Of a stretch of DNA of 64,000 nt, positions 12,501-27,500 are shown one piece after another. The position numbers and the translations under genes are program-made. Numbering within the stretch: position 1 is the stretch's first letter; each line of letters starts with the position of its first letter. The stretch comes from Alligator mississippiensis. Taxonomy: Eukaryota > Chordata > Crocodylia > Alligatoridae. The stretch lies in the NCBI RefSeq assembly GCF_030867095.1, contig NC_081824.1:50750882-50814881 (forward strand), read 5' to 3'. A model generated the notes under the pieces. The model was given only the letters and a program-made list of their open reading frames with translations. It was not told the origin of the DNA and did no database searches.

Positions 12501-15500
12501 GTATCCTATCAGTCACTTTTTTGGGCAGAAGCTGCAGCTGGATGCCTGAGAAATGCACCTACAACTTCCTTCAGTCACCTGTGTAGCATGCAGCCTCAAA
12601 CCACTGGTCTTCATTAAATTCAGTGAACCAATGGGAAAGACTGAAAGCAGATTGGAGCTGTTCTAGGCACACCACCTTCTGCGGATACATCAACAGGGTT
12701 CTTTTAGACTAGGTGTCAAGGCCTAACTGACTGCCATTTTAAGGGGCTGGAAGGGAACAATGCTCCTGTCCCCAGGGAAAAGAAGAATACTTTAATGCAA
12801 TATTTTACCAGCCACTACAAACACTTCAATCAGTCTTCACATTAGAAAATGCTTAAATGAATGCAGTCGTTTCCATTTCATAACAAATTCAGCAAAAGCA
12901 TGACATTTTATTGCTCTGTCAATACGGCAAATTTCTTCATACAGTTGTTTTAAGTACCATCAATTAACCTTGTAGGGATATTTAGTTTCCAAGGGACAAA
13001 AGAAAAAAGCAAGTAAATTAGAAATTAACATTTATTTAAACTGAGCTATGGTTAAACCATATTCAATACCTTAAACAATAATCCTAAATATGTAAAGTAA
13101 TACCTTATACATACATACACACAATAGTAATGAATAAAAAAGATCCTCAGGTATTTTGTGTGTTCTTGAATAAAGATGTACAGAATTACATGAAGTGCCA
13201 AACTGACAGCAATTGGAGGATGAAATCCTCTCTTTCTGTAGAGAACAAATACAGCAGAGGCAGTCATAGGGCAAGCCCCTTCATGCTAATCTACCTGCTT
13301 CAGTTGAGACAGACTATTTCTGTGAGGGCAGGAGACAATTTAGGAGCTGATCTAGTTGGAGCTTTCCACTGGTTTCATCAAGCAGTGGGTCAGGTCTTTA
13401 GACTCAAAGTATATTCAACCCTTGGTCTCTCCCGTTTGGTTTCCAACATAGACAGTAATTCTTATAAAAGTAACAGTTTTTTGTGTACGTTGCACACTGT
13501 TGAGACCATCAAAATTAATCCCCCCTGGGTCACTGAGAAAGCTACCTGATTATAGCTTTTGTTGGTCATAGCAATTGTTGGCCATTACTCTCCTAAACTG
13601 AATTTCAGTTTCTGAAAGGGCACCAGTATGCTTCTACTTTGTACCTGTGGTATCCTACTCACTATCAAATGGCATTTCCTCACTCACTGGCTTCATTTTG
13701 GAGATCATAATGTTTTAATATAATATCTGTAACTCATGAGTGCCCTGCACACTGTAAGCCTAGAGGACATAATTTGAGGAAAGTACATCCAATGGTGAAA
13801 TGCTGATGGGCAACCAAAGAGTAAGTCATAGAAAGAATTCTAAATTTGATCTTTCCAACAGCTGGTCTATTCACTGTTAATTTGCAGCTACATTTTTTAT
13901 TGCTTTACAGTCTACTTATCAGGAACCACAGGTTGAGTTTTCTTAAAGGTTAAATCTATTTAACACATCAAGCAAAAGATCAATTAAAAGTTTATGAAAA
14001 CAAAGAAAATAAAATGGATAGAGATCTGAAACAAAGAGAGTGTATTAATATGCAAAGGGACAGTGCAGCTGTGCAAAGAACTGTAATGACTGTTAGTGAT
14101 GTGATAGTTTTAACAAAGGAAATTCATTAGACTAGAATCTCTGTCCTTACTGTACCTCGGCAGATGGCCCTTGATAGTCTGAGGACTCTGCTGGCTTAGG
14201 AGGAGTTGATGTTTTGCTGTTTGTCAACCATGGTTTATCATAATTGCGTATTAAATGATGGGGTGTCTGTATGGAACAATGGCAAATCAAAATATGAAGG
14301 ACAGTAGATGGAAAAAAATGTCATGGAGATAGATATCCAAGGAAAGGGAATCCCTAACTTCACAGTAAAAATGAAAAAAATAAGAAAGAAAATAAAAACA
14401 AAGCAGGAAGAGTTGATGACAAACATTCTTGATGTACTTTTTCTCTTTCAGATTGTATTCTCTGTTTGCTGATTGGATCAAGTGGATCATAAAATGTAAA
14501 GACATCTATTTCAGGATTGCAAAAGAGGAGCAAGTGTGAGAAAAAAAATGGACACAATTGGTGTCCTTTCAAAAGACATTAAAACAGCGATTGTTCTATC
14601 CTATAAAATCTGAGTCCTGTTAACATGGGACCTGTAAACATGGACTTATAATTTCTGGGTCCTATTTAACTAGGAAGTACCTGTATGCTATTCAATGATT
14701 AATGCAAAGTCATGTACTTATTCATACCTTGGGTGTACTCGTAGCAGCAGCCTGTGGTGCAGCTGCCTGGCCAACTTGACTTGATAAAGAAGTAGATCTA
14801 TTGGGAGAGGCACCTCTTGAAGAAGGTCGTGATCTACGACCCCTTGGTCGGAAAGCTGCTATGCTCTGACTGCCACCATCTGCCATCATGAACTTTTCAC
14901 GCAGCTCCACGTTTGTCCTTCCCTTAGCTGCAGCACACCAAAGAAAGGTACTGAGATGTCAAATATGTAGATCAATCACAAGCCTGTTTATCACCATTTT
15001 TGCCATGCCACCAGCTCCAACACAGCCTAACAAATGCAATGCATTACTCTGTAATACATTTATTTTGGACACACGTGAGTTCATGTGCACAGCTTCCTTA
15101 CTCTAACACTTTGTGTCAGCAGAAATGAACACTGTCAAGTGAAGCCAGCATGAGAATGGAATGCTCAAGGTGCTAAGTCATTGTTAATCAATCGTCTATT
15201 AATGCAGAGATGCAACCTGATGACCTGCATCACTAATATTACAGCTACTCATAGTAACACTCATTTGGATGGTACAGAAAAATGCTAAGTACAAGTGAAC
15301 AGAAAGTAGCACATCCATTTACACTAAACTATAGTAATGCAGTTTGGCAACATGCAATAATGAACAAAAAATCCAAATTATAATGAGGTACTTGGTAGCT
15401 AAGCACTTATACAGGCACAGATGAGAGACTGTTTCACAAGAATAAGATGCACAATATGTTAGCATTTTATTGTGTTAGTATGAGTGGCAACTGTTTCTGA

Positions 15501-18500
15501 AACACTCTGTAAGTGTGTCAAAAAAAATCCCTCTAAAGCACCAGCCCACGGTGAAAAAAATGCAAAGCCAAATGTAATGAATGAAGCATTTGTTGAAAAA
15601 TAAATATTAAAGAGTGGGAAGGGAATGAAGACAGAGAAAGGGCAGAAGAGACAAAGAGAGGGGATTGCCAACCTATAGTAGGCTGAGTGGTAATTGAAGA
15701 ATTTGATTCCGAACGTAACATTTTACTTCCGTGATGATGAACTAGAAAAAATGACACAGGATATGGGTCACATTAAAGAAAATCGTTAGCAGGAGAAGAA
15801 ATCAAGTACAGCAGTTGCATATGCAAGAAGAGACTCTGAGCACTAGGCTGAAAGACAGAACTTAGAGCAAAAGGTCTCTCTAAGCACTTCTAGGCAAGCT
15901 CTCTAAGTTCCCCTAAGCTAAAAGACAACAGTGCTTGAATAGACTTAGCTGCAGTCCTATGAACACTTGGGCCACAAAAACATACATCTGCCATCACAAG
16001 GAGGTATTATAAGCTGGAACTTACAATGAGTTACCATACCTTTAGTATGAAGCATATAACAAAAACACTGCAAATTATTCTGCATTGAATATGACAGCAA
16101 ACCTTACTGGAAATGAAGGTATGACATAGTGAGGTGCTCAAGCAGGGGCATGATCTGACCCCCCTGAGGTCAATGGCACCTTTGTCAGTGGCTTCATCAG
16201 GTGACAATGAGATAACTAAGCTGCATAACTTAGTTGTTATGCTGAGCTCAGTACTCACATAGTTCCATTGAGTTAGTTAAATGTGTTGAGCACCTCATTT
16301 AGTGGGTCAGATATAGCAGGTGCCAGGTATGAAGTGCAGAACCTGTAGCACTCAAGCACTAAATGAGATGCCAGGTATAGCAGGACCTGTAGCATTCAAG
16401 TGCAATGAAGAGGACACATAATGCATGTCTTAATCTTTAACAGGACAGGTAAGGACCAGTAAATGAAGGTCTATCTGACTTTATTTAATAGGACAATAAT
16501 AAGGAATTTTAATAAAAAGCTTATTAGTTACTCCAGCTATTAATTACAACCCAAGCAGAATGTGAAACCACAGTTGATAGCATGTCAAGATTCCTGAGAA
16601 TAATTTTTGAAAGGTGGCAATTTTAGTGCTTAAATGCTGTTGGAAATTGCAAAATCACATAGAACCTCATTTCCCACTGCCTTGCATTTTGTACAGTGAC
16701 CTGTGCAGAGACACAGTAAATGCTACCAAATAAAACTGATAGCGCAGGCATGAAATGACCGTACCAAGCTCAAGGGAGTGAAGAATTAGCCTTAGACTCA
16801 GCTGGAGCTGGACACAGCTCATTTCACTTCAATCAGTATATTATCTTTCCCTTGGTGGGCAGCAGGATTTTTGTAATACCACTAGACATTTACAACACCT
16901 ATATTGACCTTTTCAATTCTACTCAGCACAGTGCCTTTATAGCACTTAGAATAGGAAATATTAAAGGTGAACTTAACCATCATGGCTAAGAACTTCTAAA
17001 TGTGAATGTGAATGGCACCCACTCTTGCTAATTATAGGGTGCTTATGATTCTTTTGCAATATTTTTTTCTTGTTTAAAATTCCCTACTCTACCCTAATAG
17101 TAACTATAAAATACCTATGATCTGCCTTCACCCCTCCTTAAGGTATTTTACTGAAGTGTTTATATAGTCCTGAGTCAAATCCAATAATTTGTCCTTATTA
17201 GGACTGCAGGATAGCTGTTCTCCCTAGGCTTAACTCCTTCTGTTTTAGTTTTCCTATACTAATGTTGTCCTATCTGCTGTAATTTTTAGGTCAAGAACTT
17301 TATAAAATTACTTACTTTCCTCTGAACATGTATCATAAGTCTAACAATTTACTAACTTTATCACTCCTGCTACTGTTGGCTTTCTCTTCTGTCAGCTACT
17401 TCAGTAGTTTTACTCCTTGCTCTTCTTGGTCTCCTAAGATCAACTGTAGCTAAGTGTTGCCCAAAGCCCGTTTTCATATCAGAGGCATGGGACTTCCTGC
17501 AGAGACTATTAAGCCATTGACAGCTTTGAAGATAAAACTTCCATAACATGTGGTTCATGACAAACTCTAGTTTCTTGATCACAAGGTACCCAGAGTCGTT
17601 TCATTTTCTCCAACCCTTGTACAAAGCTTAGAGCTTTACAAAGTACATCTGGGAGAATGCCAATGAAAAAGGGTTGTTCCAAAGGCAGGGTCTGAGAACT
17701 GGGGGCATCTTTAGGCCAGCTCAGTTTTTTTATCCCTCACTGTTTTCAGCTGAATTATCCTTTTTAATGTATGGCTTAAGAAATACTTCTTTCTTGTTGA
17801 GAAGATTTTATTGCTCTTCATTGTTGCTGCTAGTTCATACAGTCTGTTCAGATGTGATCTACTGGGCCTGGACTGTCCTGGGCTAAGGTCAATTCCTAAT
17901 TACACCAGAGTGAACCCAGATTAACTTCATAGAAGTCATAGCAATTGTTTTTGATTTACACAGATGTAACTGAAAAGCATTCAACCATTAGGATTTTAAA
18001 ATGTGCAAAAACAGGATCCTGTGAAGTCTTCACTGCATCAACATTTACACAAATGGCAAATACTGTATACAGTTCAAGTTCTATCCTGCAAAAAAAAATA
18101 TTGACAGTGATTGCACTGAATTAATGACTTAAATGTCTTGTCTTCTTACATACCCCTGCAAGGATCATTTTTCACTAAGAACTCATCAAGTGCCATCCAG
18201 CCACCTCCAACACGAACCATAACTGTACTTCGTAGGATACGAACAAGACGCAGTTGCTGAGAGTCACCAAACTGGAACAAGAGGAAACACACTAAGGTTT
18301 TCAATAATTCTCCAAATTGTGCATAATTATTTCAGCTCTGAAAGGCTTAAATCAGCCATTTAAAAAAATCTGGCTTTAATTCTTAATAATTGGTAAATGC
18401 CAAAAATCTTATTTATTTATGCAAACTACAATGTTAAGCTTTTACTGCATTAACCCAAAGGAATATAGCAAGATTGTCAAAAAATGCTGCAAGGCTTAAT

Positions 18501-21500
18501 TTTATGTTTAATTTGCATTTTTTCTGATTCTTGTAAGAGAAGCAAAAATTTGTAATAAAATCATTATATTGGTTATGATTTGTATTTGTGCAAATGAATG
18601 AACACTTTATTATTAGTACCTTTACTGAACTCTCTTTGTAACAGTAGTGATACAGTTTCCAATGATATGAAGCTTTCAGCTGAAAAGTGTGGCAAAACAG
18701 TGTAAATAATAGATCACTGGCCTAGAATTGCAGGTGAATGAGGGATGTTTTACATTGCTCCCCTGAGCAAACCAGCACAGGGACATGGAGTCATTGTAAC
18801 AGATTTATGCCAACCTCCTCTCAAGGGGTGGGTACAGGTGCCATTGCTGGGAAAAGGGGACAAGGTTAGGATAACCAGTGATCCTTGGCTTCTACACTGC
18901 CCCTTAGTGAGACTGACAGTCTGGCATTAATTACATGAAGAGCAGCCCCAGGATTCATTTACCCCTACATCTGCACCTGACCTAACCTGTGCTACATGCT
19001 TCTTCCCTTAGACCTGAGGATTGCTCCTAACACATCATTCAATTTTGAAAAGCACACAGCAAAGTTAGCATGTGGGTCCTTGGTTCAAATTTGGATTGAT
19101 GGAACATTGACTAAAAGATTCTCCTATCTGATTATTTGTTGGGTTGTGGAAAACAACTGTTTACTTTGATATATTTTGTATTAATGTCAACATGAAACAC
19201 AATCACCATCATAACTGGGACAGCTGCTGCCAATCTTTGCATCAGAATTCAAGGAGTCAAATGAACTAAACTTTGGTACCCTAAACAAACCAGAAGCACT
19301 TTTGTTTAGGTGAGGAAGGGATTACTGTGGAAAAGCTTCCACAACTGTACCAATGTGCTGTACCTTGTACGAATTAAAACAGAACAGTTTTTGTTTTACA
19401 GCATTATTGATTCAGACCTTCCACCAGATTTTCAGTTGCTTAACTTTCACAATTCCCTGTAGGAAGCTACAGCGTCATCAAAACTGAACCAGGCAGATCC
19501 CGCACTTTTTAGCTGATGCCACTTAATGTGCTGATCAATATCCAATACTCAGGCCAAATCCTGCCGTCAATGGGACCCAAATGCACCTGGGGCAGGAGGG
19601 GCCATTAATTGTGGTTGAACCATACCCATTTGCTCCAGTGAAGTGCCTGAAATGCTTTAAAGCCAAAAATCACACAAATGTGCTCCTTGCTTGTTAAAAG
19701 ACTTTGGATTGAGAGAGGACTGCAGGAATATTACTTCTGGGAACCAAACAATATCTAAGCTTAAAATATCAATTCAAGGAAGACTTTATTCCTAATGACC
19801 AACATTTAAATTTAAATGAACTTTACCTGACGTTTTTATTTTGATCTATTAAATAGGTTTACATTCAGCTGTGACCTTAGGTGCATACATCTAATAAATG
19901 ATTCACCAACCAACATTAATTACTTCGTTTGGTTATTCAGGAGTAGGTTCTTCTTTAAATTCCTCTTTTTCAACAATTTAACTTCTCATATTCTCTGTCT
20001 TTTAGCCAGACCAAAGCTTGGAACTGGTCTGCTCTGCAATTTATGCAGCCAGTTTGGAATGAAGGAAATGAAAACAGTCCATATTTGAACTTCAAGCTTC
20101 TGCCAGCTTCTGAAAGATTATTTAATAAATACCACAATGTTTCCTATTAAAGATACCAATAATCCACTGCAGACTGATTCTTCCTCAGTATAACTGGATT
20201 TCTAGTTTAATGCAGTTAGATCTTTCATAGTGATGATAAAATAAGTCACTTTATAAAAGAAAAACATGGGATTTTACAGCATAGAGTTGTTATACATAGC
20301 ATATAAAAATGATAGGAAAATGACAGAAATTCACTGTTTGTAAATTATAGCTGAAATGCCAAAGTGACTTAAAATTTAAAAAAATGCTGCTCTATTATCT
20401 GGTTCCTTTAAAAGTAATACCCTTAAGGAGACAACGGGAAAAAAGGTAGGGGTGAAAGGGCACCCTGAAGCAAGAAACATTTAAGAGCATTTAGAGCAAC
20501 ACTACAGCCAACCAACACTGAATTAGTTTAGGATGAAATGATGAAAAAAGACTGGCCATTGCATGCTGAATGACTATGCATTAAGAAAAAAACAGAAATT
20601 CAAAACACAATCCACTGGTTTATACCTGATTTCCCAGGAAGAACTGATAAGAAATGGAAAATGGAAGAAAGACATGATTAGTTTACAGGAAATTCTCTAC
20701 ATGAGTCTAGAATACATGCAAACTAACACACATACTAGAACTGCTAAATAAGTATCTAGGTTTAGAGATGTGCAGGTAATTAGTTTTCCAGAGTATGAGC
20801 ACTGTTAGATTTGGTTGCCTTCTTGTTGCTTTATTTTGTTTTTTAATTAGTCTGAAGACAGTCAATAATCTCCCTCAGCCAAATACTGAGCACTTCATCT
20901 GAAAATGTTCTCATTATTGAACCTGAGAGTAAGAAATTACCTTCTATGCAACACTGCAGGTTTCTCTCTGCAAGTTGAACTAATTTGAGAATACCTGGCA
21001 CATTTCCTATATAGCTACTAAGATGAAGGAATAGTATGCTCTAGTAAAATAAAAACAGGAAATGAGGATGATACAATATACTTTGGTCAAACATTTTGAA
21101 GTTCCACCTATTTAACCTGAATCTGTTTGCAAAATGTATTATTATTCGTATTATTCATAAGTAAAATATCAGTTAACAAATTCACGGTACATGTACAGGA
21201 TTAACTACTGGCTAAGTCTTTTGGATATCTGGACACAAATATTAGTCCTGATGTAAGTTTAGGAAAATCACTAAAAATACAACTGTTTGTTGTAGTTTGA
21301 CTGAAAAAAATGTATACAATAGGGATTTTCTTTATCAGCATTTATCTCCTAATACAAATTATTAATATAAAATTTAATGAAGCTGAAACTACCCATTTTA
21401 TGGACAGGTTTTGAGCAAACATATGAAGACCATACCAAGTTCCTATAAATTAAAACAGTGCAACTGTTTGTGTAGCCCTGAGGTCTTGTGAATGTTCTGA

Positions 21501-24500
21501 CTCTAGGAACTCTGGAAGCATTTTGAAGACTTACCCTGTATTTGTTATCCCCAATCTGCTCCACTTGGAATCGCTTTGCACATTTACATTTAGCTACCTG
21601 CCTTGTAACCTGCCAAAAACACAATCGGAATAATTGTTTTACTACTAATATCATATCACTGAAGCCTTAAATGATTAGCAGAACTGCAAGTTATTAAGGC
21701 TATAAATTAAGTTCATTATGGATTCAAGTATGTGATTCTAATAGAATATGTCTGCTATCTGAGAAAATGAAAAGTACCTCATCTTCAATTTTGTCTGCAT
21801 CTGTAAGAGGCTTATATGCATCTTTGTTTGGATGAAGTGCTGCTACAAATTCATAGTAGTCAATATAACCATCACCATCTCTGTCAAAGATATCAGCTAC
21901 TGCACTCATTTCTAGTCGACTGGTAGGGAATTCTGTAATCCAAAAACAGCACCAGGAAGTAAGACTTAGGACTTTTCAAACCCATTACAGAGACTGGCTT
22001 GATCACCAATCTCAAAGATTTTTGGACACTAGCAACAGTTAATGTATGCTAAAGTACCAAGCAAGTATAAACACATCTCTGAAAGGAAAAGTGTACCTCC
22101 AATGCTAACTCACGTTTGGATAATAATGAAGGTAATGGCATGTTTTTAGGAGAGAAACATTACACTGAATGTGCCTAGCAGCAGATTTAACTTTAAAAAA
22201 AGCTTTCAAGTGACACACAGATCTAGAGTCCTACAGCATTCTTGACTTCTAAAGTTCAAAGAACGTCACAAATCTACAAGTCATGCTGTTAGTGGAACAA
22301 GATCATACAAGAATGTGAAGGCAAATTAAATTCTGCAATTCAAGACCTGCCTCCTTTAGAAACTTGTGCCATTGTTTTAAAAATGGAACAATACATCCTG
22401 AAGCCTTCATTTCAGAACTCCAGAGCCAGAATAACAGCTCACTTACAGACCTTTTATAAAACAGAGAGAATTACAATATGTAAATCATCAGCTCAGCTGG
22501 TGAAATGTCTGTAAAATAACTAACATTTAGCAAGAACAGGATTATCTCAGGTAATAGTTTTAGCTGGTAGTAGTAGCAGTGTTTTATTTTTAAATGCAGG
22601 CCAGCCATGCAAGGCAGCCACAGTAATAGACAATGTAAGAGTATATTACACTGTTACATTGTATACAATAAGGATTTTCTTTATCAGCATATGTCTCCTA
22701 ATACAAATTATTAATATAAAATTTAATGAAGCTGAAACTACACAATTTATGGACAGGTTTTGAGCAAACATATGAAGACCATACCAAGTTCCTATAAATT
22801 AAAACAGTCCAACTGATCGTGTAGCCCTGAGGTCTTGTGAATGTTCTGACTCTAGGAATTCTGGAAGCATTTTGAAGACTTACCCTGTATTCAATGTAAG
22901 AGTGACTCCCCACCTCAGGGGAAAGGTATTTGGATTATCTCAGATGCACATGAATTCTTATTACTATGTGGGATGCTTTATACCAAGAGTGATCAACTTG
23001 CAGCACTGGTGCCACAAGTGGTACAACAAGCCTCTGTGTGTGGCATAAGGCAGACTGGGGAGGGGATGAGCAGCACAGTGGAGATAAGGGAGTAGAGACC
23101 AGAACACCAGATCAGGCAGTGAACACAGGGCAGAAAGCACAGCAGCAGCTTGGTCAGGGGGAGCAGGGCAAGGAGCAGAAAGCTGAGTAGCAGATCAGTA
23201 AGGGAAGGGAATCAGACTGCCAGTTGAGGAGGGTGCAGGGCTAGTTTGTGGCACGCTTGCCAAAAAGGTTGGCCCCACTGCTCTACTCCATGTGCCATCA
23301 AGCAGGAACTGAACCCTGAGCCTTCAGCATAAAGGCCGGTATCTCTACTACTTCATATGGGCCAGATACTAGATGAAGAAAAGATAACATGCATTTAGCC
23401 AGTGTGTTATGTATACACCCCTTGTGAACCTATATGCTTTCTTTAATCTGACTGATTTAAAAAGAATACCTAAATTTAAAAATATTTCACAATAAAAAAA
23501 TTATTGTCACTTGTGATTATAAAATGGAAAGCAAATATCTGATACAACACCAAAGGCTATGATGGATGAGTATATTGCCAGTAAGATATTGTAAAACACA
23601 ACTAATTTAATGGCTAATATAATGTTAAACCTACTTGAAGAAAGAATTCCATCAATAAATTCTTGTCTTGTTATCTTTCCATCCTGATCTTTGTCGATCC
23701 TCCTAAAGAAGTCCATTACACGAGATTTCTTATGGTTCATCCATCTCATGTATTTCTTCCTCCAGATATCAAAATCAAAGTTTGCAAATTCCCTTAGCTT
23801 GGTGAAAGAGAGATGACAGAGATTATTTTAAGTATAAACAAACAACAGTTTAAATTACAGAGTCCATATCTTAATGCCTTTAAATAATTGGTTCCTTAAA
23901 AAGATCACATTTCAACGGGGAGATTTTGAATCTATTCACTGTTAAAATAAATTAGTAGGTTTTTTCATACACACATCAGGTTGTCTCCACCTAACCATAT
24001 ATCATTCAGCAAAAAAGAGCCTTTTGTTAAAATCATTTTTATCAGGAAATTCAGGGTTAAACAAGACTATAAAGAGAATATAATATATTTGATATTTACT
24101 AACCTCTTCTAGTCTGTCCAAAGCATCATTAAGCTTTCTTCTTCTTTCCAAGGCGAGAAGCCAGACTTGCTGCCATTTGCTGACCAATAGGTTTACCCTT
24201 GGATTCTTGGTTTCAATTTGTGCCTGTGTTCCTGATGGATATAGGCCTGGTGTTGGAGAACGTTTTCCTATTGAATAGGATACATGTTTCTTTAATTTAT
24301 TTTTGTCCATGTCCCAACCAACTGAAATGAAACAAATGCTCATGCAAAGGACACCTAAACCTTCTTGCAAAGGCTCCCTCCAACAACAAATAATGAGCCC
24401 AAACTTGGTATGATTCTAATTAATTGGAGTTTTGGCAAAGTGAGGGTTAAGAGAAAATATTAGTTAAAATATCTAAGACTTGTCTACACATGAGTGTGTG

Positions 24501-27500
24501 TGTGTGTGTGTGGTCTGTGTGCATTAAGAGAAACAAATTTGATGAATCTCTTGACTCTTTTTACATGAAACTCAAAAGTAGAGGAGCCTTCCTAGTAACG
24601 CCACTAAAGTTTTGTGTGTAATAGGACACTGGGAAAGCATTAAGTGGAAGTGTTCATGGTCAGTCATGATTGTGGTGGGTTGCACTGTGTGACTGGATAT
24701 TTTATCTTTTGGATGACCCAATAGAAAGAAATCCTAGCTAGCTGAAGACCATTACAGAGCTCTTGGCCCCTTCTGCCAGAATAGGTTTGTTAAAATAAAA
24801 TGATGTTATGAAAATAAACATTTTGAGGAAAGTATTCAAAAGGGCCTAGTCTAGCCCTTAATGATCCCTGAATAATTTAATGTTAAGAGTCATGTGTACT
24901 TACAAATGATTACACGTTGGCACAAGACTGACATATGCATACTCTCTCTAGATGTCAAAACCATATTTGTGATTAGAAAGCCTATCATTCTATAAGGCGT
25001 GTGTATAAAACGTGTGCTAACAGACAACTGCTTGAAAGTGTGTATGACTGCACAGGATTGCAGCCAAAATTAAGGGCTGAACTGGGGCTTCTTTGAAAAC
25101 TACACATAATATTTATTTTCAGAACCTGATTTGCTTTAACAAAAACATGAAAGTATAATACACACAAAGCTGCATGTATAAATTAGTACCATATTGTGAA
25201 AATTAGGGTCAATATGATGGAACAGAAATAGATACATCTTTTCTATGATGATCTTATGAAGCATACCATAGGTTTCCACTATTTGAGTACAGAAAGAAAT
25301 ATTGATGATTAGGGACCTATTTCATTTGTGATTTCATGGATTTTTTGGAAACAGCGAAATCCGCAATTGTCCACAAAATTAACTGAAAAAATAAAACCTC
25401 AATAAAAATAAAAATGCAGGCTCCCCAGTGGGAGCCAGACATCTTCACTGTTTCACAGCCTACCTGGGAGGGGAAGGTGCTGGCTGGCAGTGTGACATGA
25501 GGACAGCAAGCAGCCAAGATGGCAGTCACCAACTCATCCCTCCTCTCTCCCGGAGCCTCTCCATTAATCAGTGGCAAGAGGCAGGGCTGCCAGGAAATGC
25601 CTGCAAAAATTGGCTCTTCCTACCACAATCAAGCCATGAAAATTCTTTGTCTGCCTGAAAATTAAGTAGGTCCCTACTGATGAGTATATTGCCGGTAAAA
25701 TATTGTATTGTCACATCTGTGACAGTGACTTATGTCATATTAATAAATATTCAAGTTGCATTGAAGACTGACTAAAATACAGTAGCCTCTGTGTCTGGAA
25801 AAGGAATTCTAATTGGTGATGTGTTCATGTTTTGTTATGCGTCAGCACAACCAGAGGCATAACTAATGGAAAGGGAAGGGGGACAGTGCCGAGCCCCAGG
25901 CAAAATCCTCCCAGATGTGTGTATGCTGAGCCATGTTGGGTGGGAGAAAAGAGGAAGAGGGCTAAGACCTGGGCCTGAGCAAAACCCCACTACGGGTGTG
26001 TGGCGAAGAAGGAAGGGCCGAGATTTAGGCTAAACCCTGGAGGAAAGGTCAGTGTTATCTGCCCTGACAACTCACAGTGTCTGGCTACTGCTGGCATGGG
26101 GGTAGCCCAGGCTGCTGCTGCAGCAGCACCACAGTTATCTATGGGGACTGCCAACTACTAATTCTGTTATTAAGCAAACAAGTTTGTCTTCATGGAACCA
26201 AGCAAACAAGTTCCTCGTCCTCTCCATGAAAAACATATGACAGATTATTTGGAAAAATTAATGGGGCAAGAAGTTCACCCTTTTTACTGAACTTTTCTGA
26301 TGGTAATCACACCGAACAGTATAATCTTATGAGTAATCAATCATTTATACTGAAAGAGCAGTGCTATGCGTGACCTCCCAAAAAGACTTCATTACTTACT
26401 TCCTGCTCTCCCTTTATCCAGTACAGGAATATGAGAGTGCACTGCAGTGAGCTCAACTGCCTTCCTTTTGTGAGTCTTTGTAACTTTATCCACATCAGGC
26501 TGTTTTCTGGTCATTTCCTCCATGAATGTCTGCAATGAAATGGTGGCTGCTCAATCAACAATTGCCAAGAGTAATTGGCAGCAAACACAAAACTGAAGTT
26601 GGAGATATAGGAGATTATCAAAGCATTAGAGTTATGTATAAAATGAATGTTTTGCAGGCAAGAAATACTGCTCCTATGGACATCCACCAACACTGTGGCA
26701 GAGCTATCCAAGGAAGCCAACTTGGCAGTACTCCCTGGCTGTTTGAACTGCTGTGGTGTGATGAACAAAAGACTCTGGCTCACAAAGAGCAAGCAGGCTC
26801 AGATGTGCAAAGGAGTTTGCACAATGGTGCTTGTTACATTGTCAGTTCCCTGCTGCATTACAAGGTCAAAGGTCACCTGAGCTGCATAGTTCATTGGACA
26901 GGGCATACTAGTTTCTGTAGCCAATGGCACACATGGGAGTGATGTGGCCAGAATCATTTCCAGCTGCTGCTGACTCCTGAATTGCCAAGGACCCTTTTAC
27001 AGCTTGGTCAACTTGGTCAACTTACACACTGGTGTAAGTCTAGAGCAGGGCTTGGACTTACGCCTCAGAAGCTAGAGTGAGATAACTCCTGAACCACTCT
27101 GCCACTGCACAAAATATTCATGTCCAGATGAGCGCACACATGCAGTTTACAATGCCTCAAAGCTGTTTGAGGCACAAACCGCATGTGGCATACATGCACC
27201 CATTTATCGCACTAATTTGCAGCATGGTGCCAAAATTTGGCACAAATATATACTGCTGCTATTTCTGCTGCAGCAAATGCATCCTTCTGCACATGCATGC
27301 TCATCTGGATGCACCCCAATGTGACTAAGGAACCAAAAAGGCTTTTGAAATTACTATTTGAAACTATTGCTTTTTTTCATGTTCAGTGTTCTTATTCCTA
27401 AATAGCCTATGCATGTTCTCAAGGGTTGTGGGGTGGGGTTTTTTTGGCTCCATCTTGAGTGAAGCTGGAAAAAATCACAGGGACACAAATACAGAACTGT

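Noticed and set aside
22698..22913. Open frame resembling the end of exon 15 region
   Set aside because: It is the 232-bp duplicate of intron plus donor, lacks the exon body, and is not a gene.
26526..26942. 138-residue plus-strand ORF over DST exon 11
   Set aside because: It is a shadow of the minus-strand exon and intron; no domain, and the minus frame is the conserved one.
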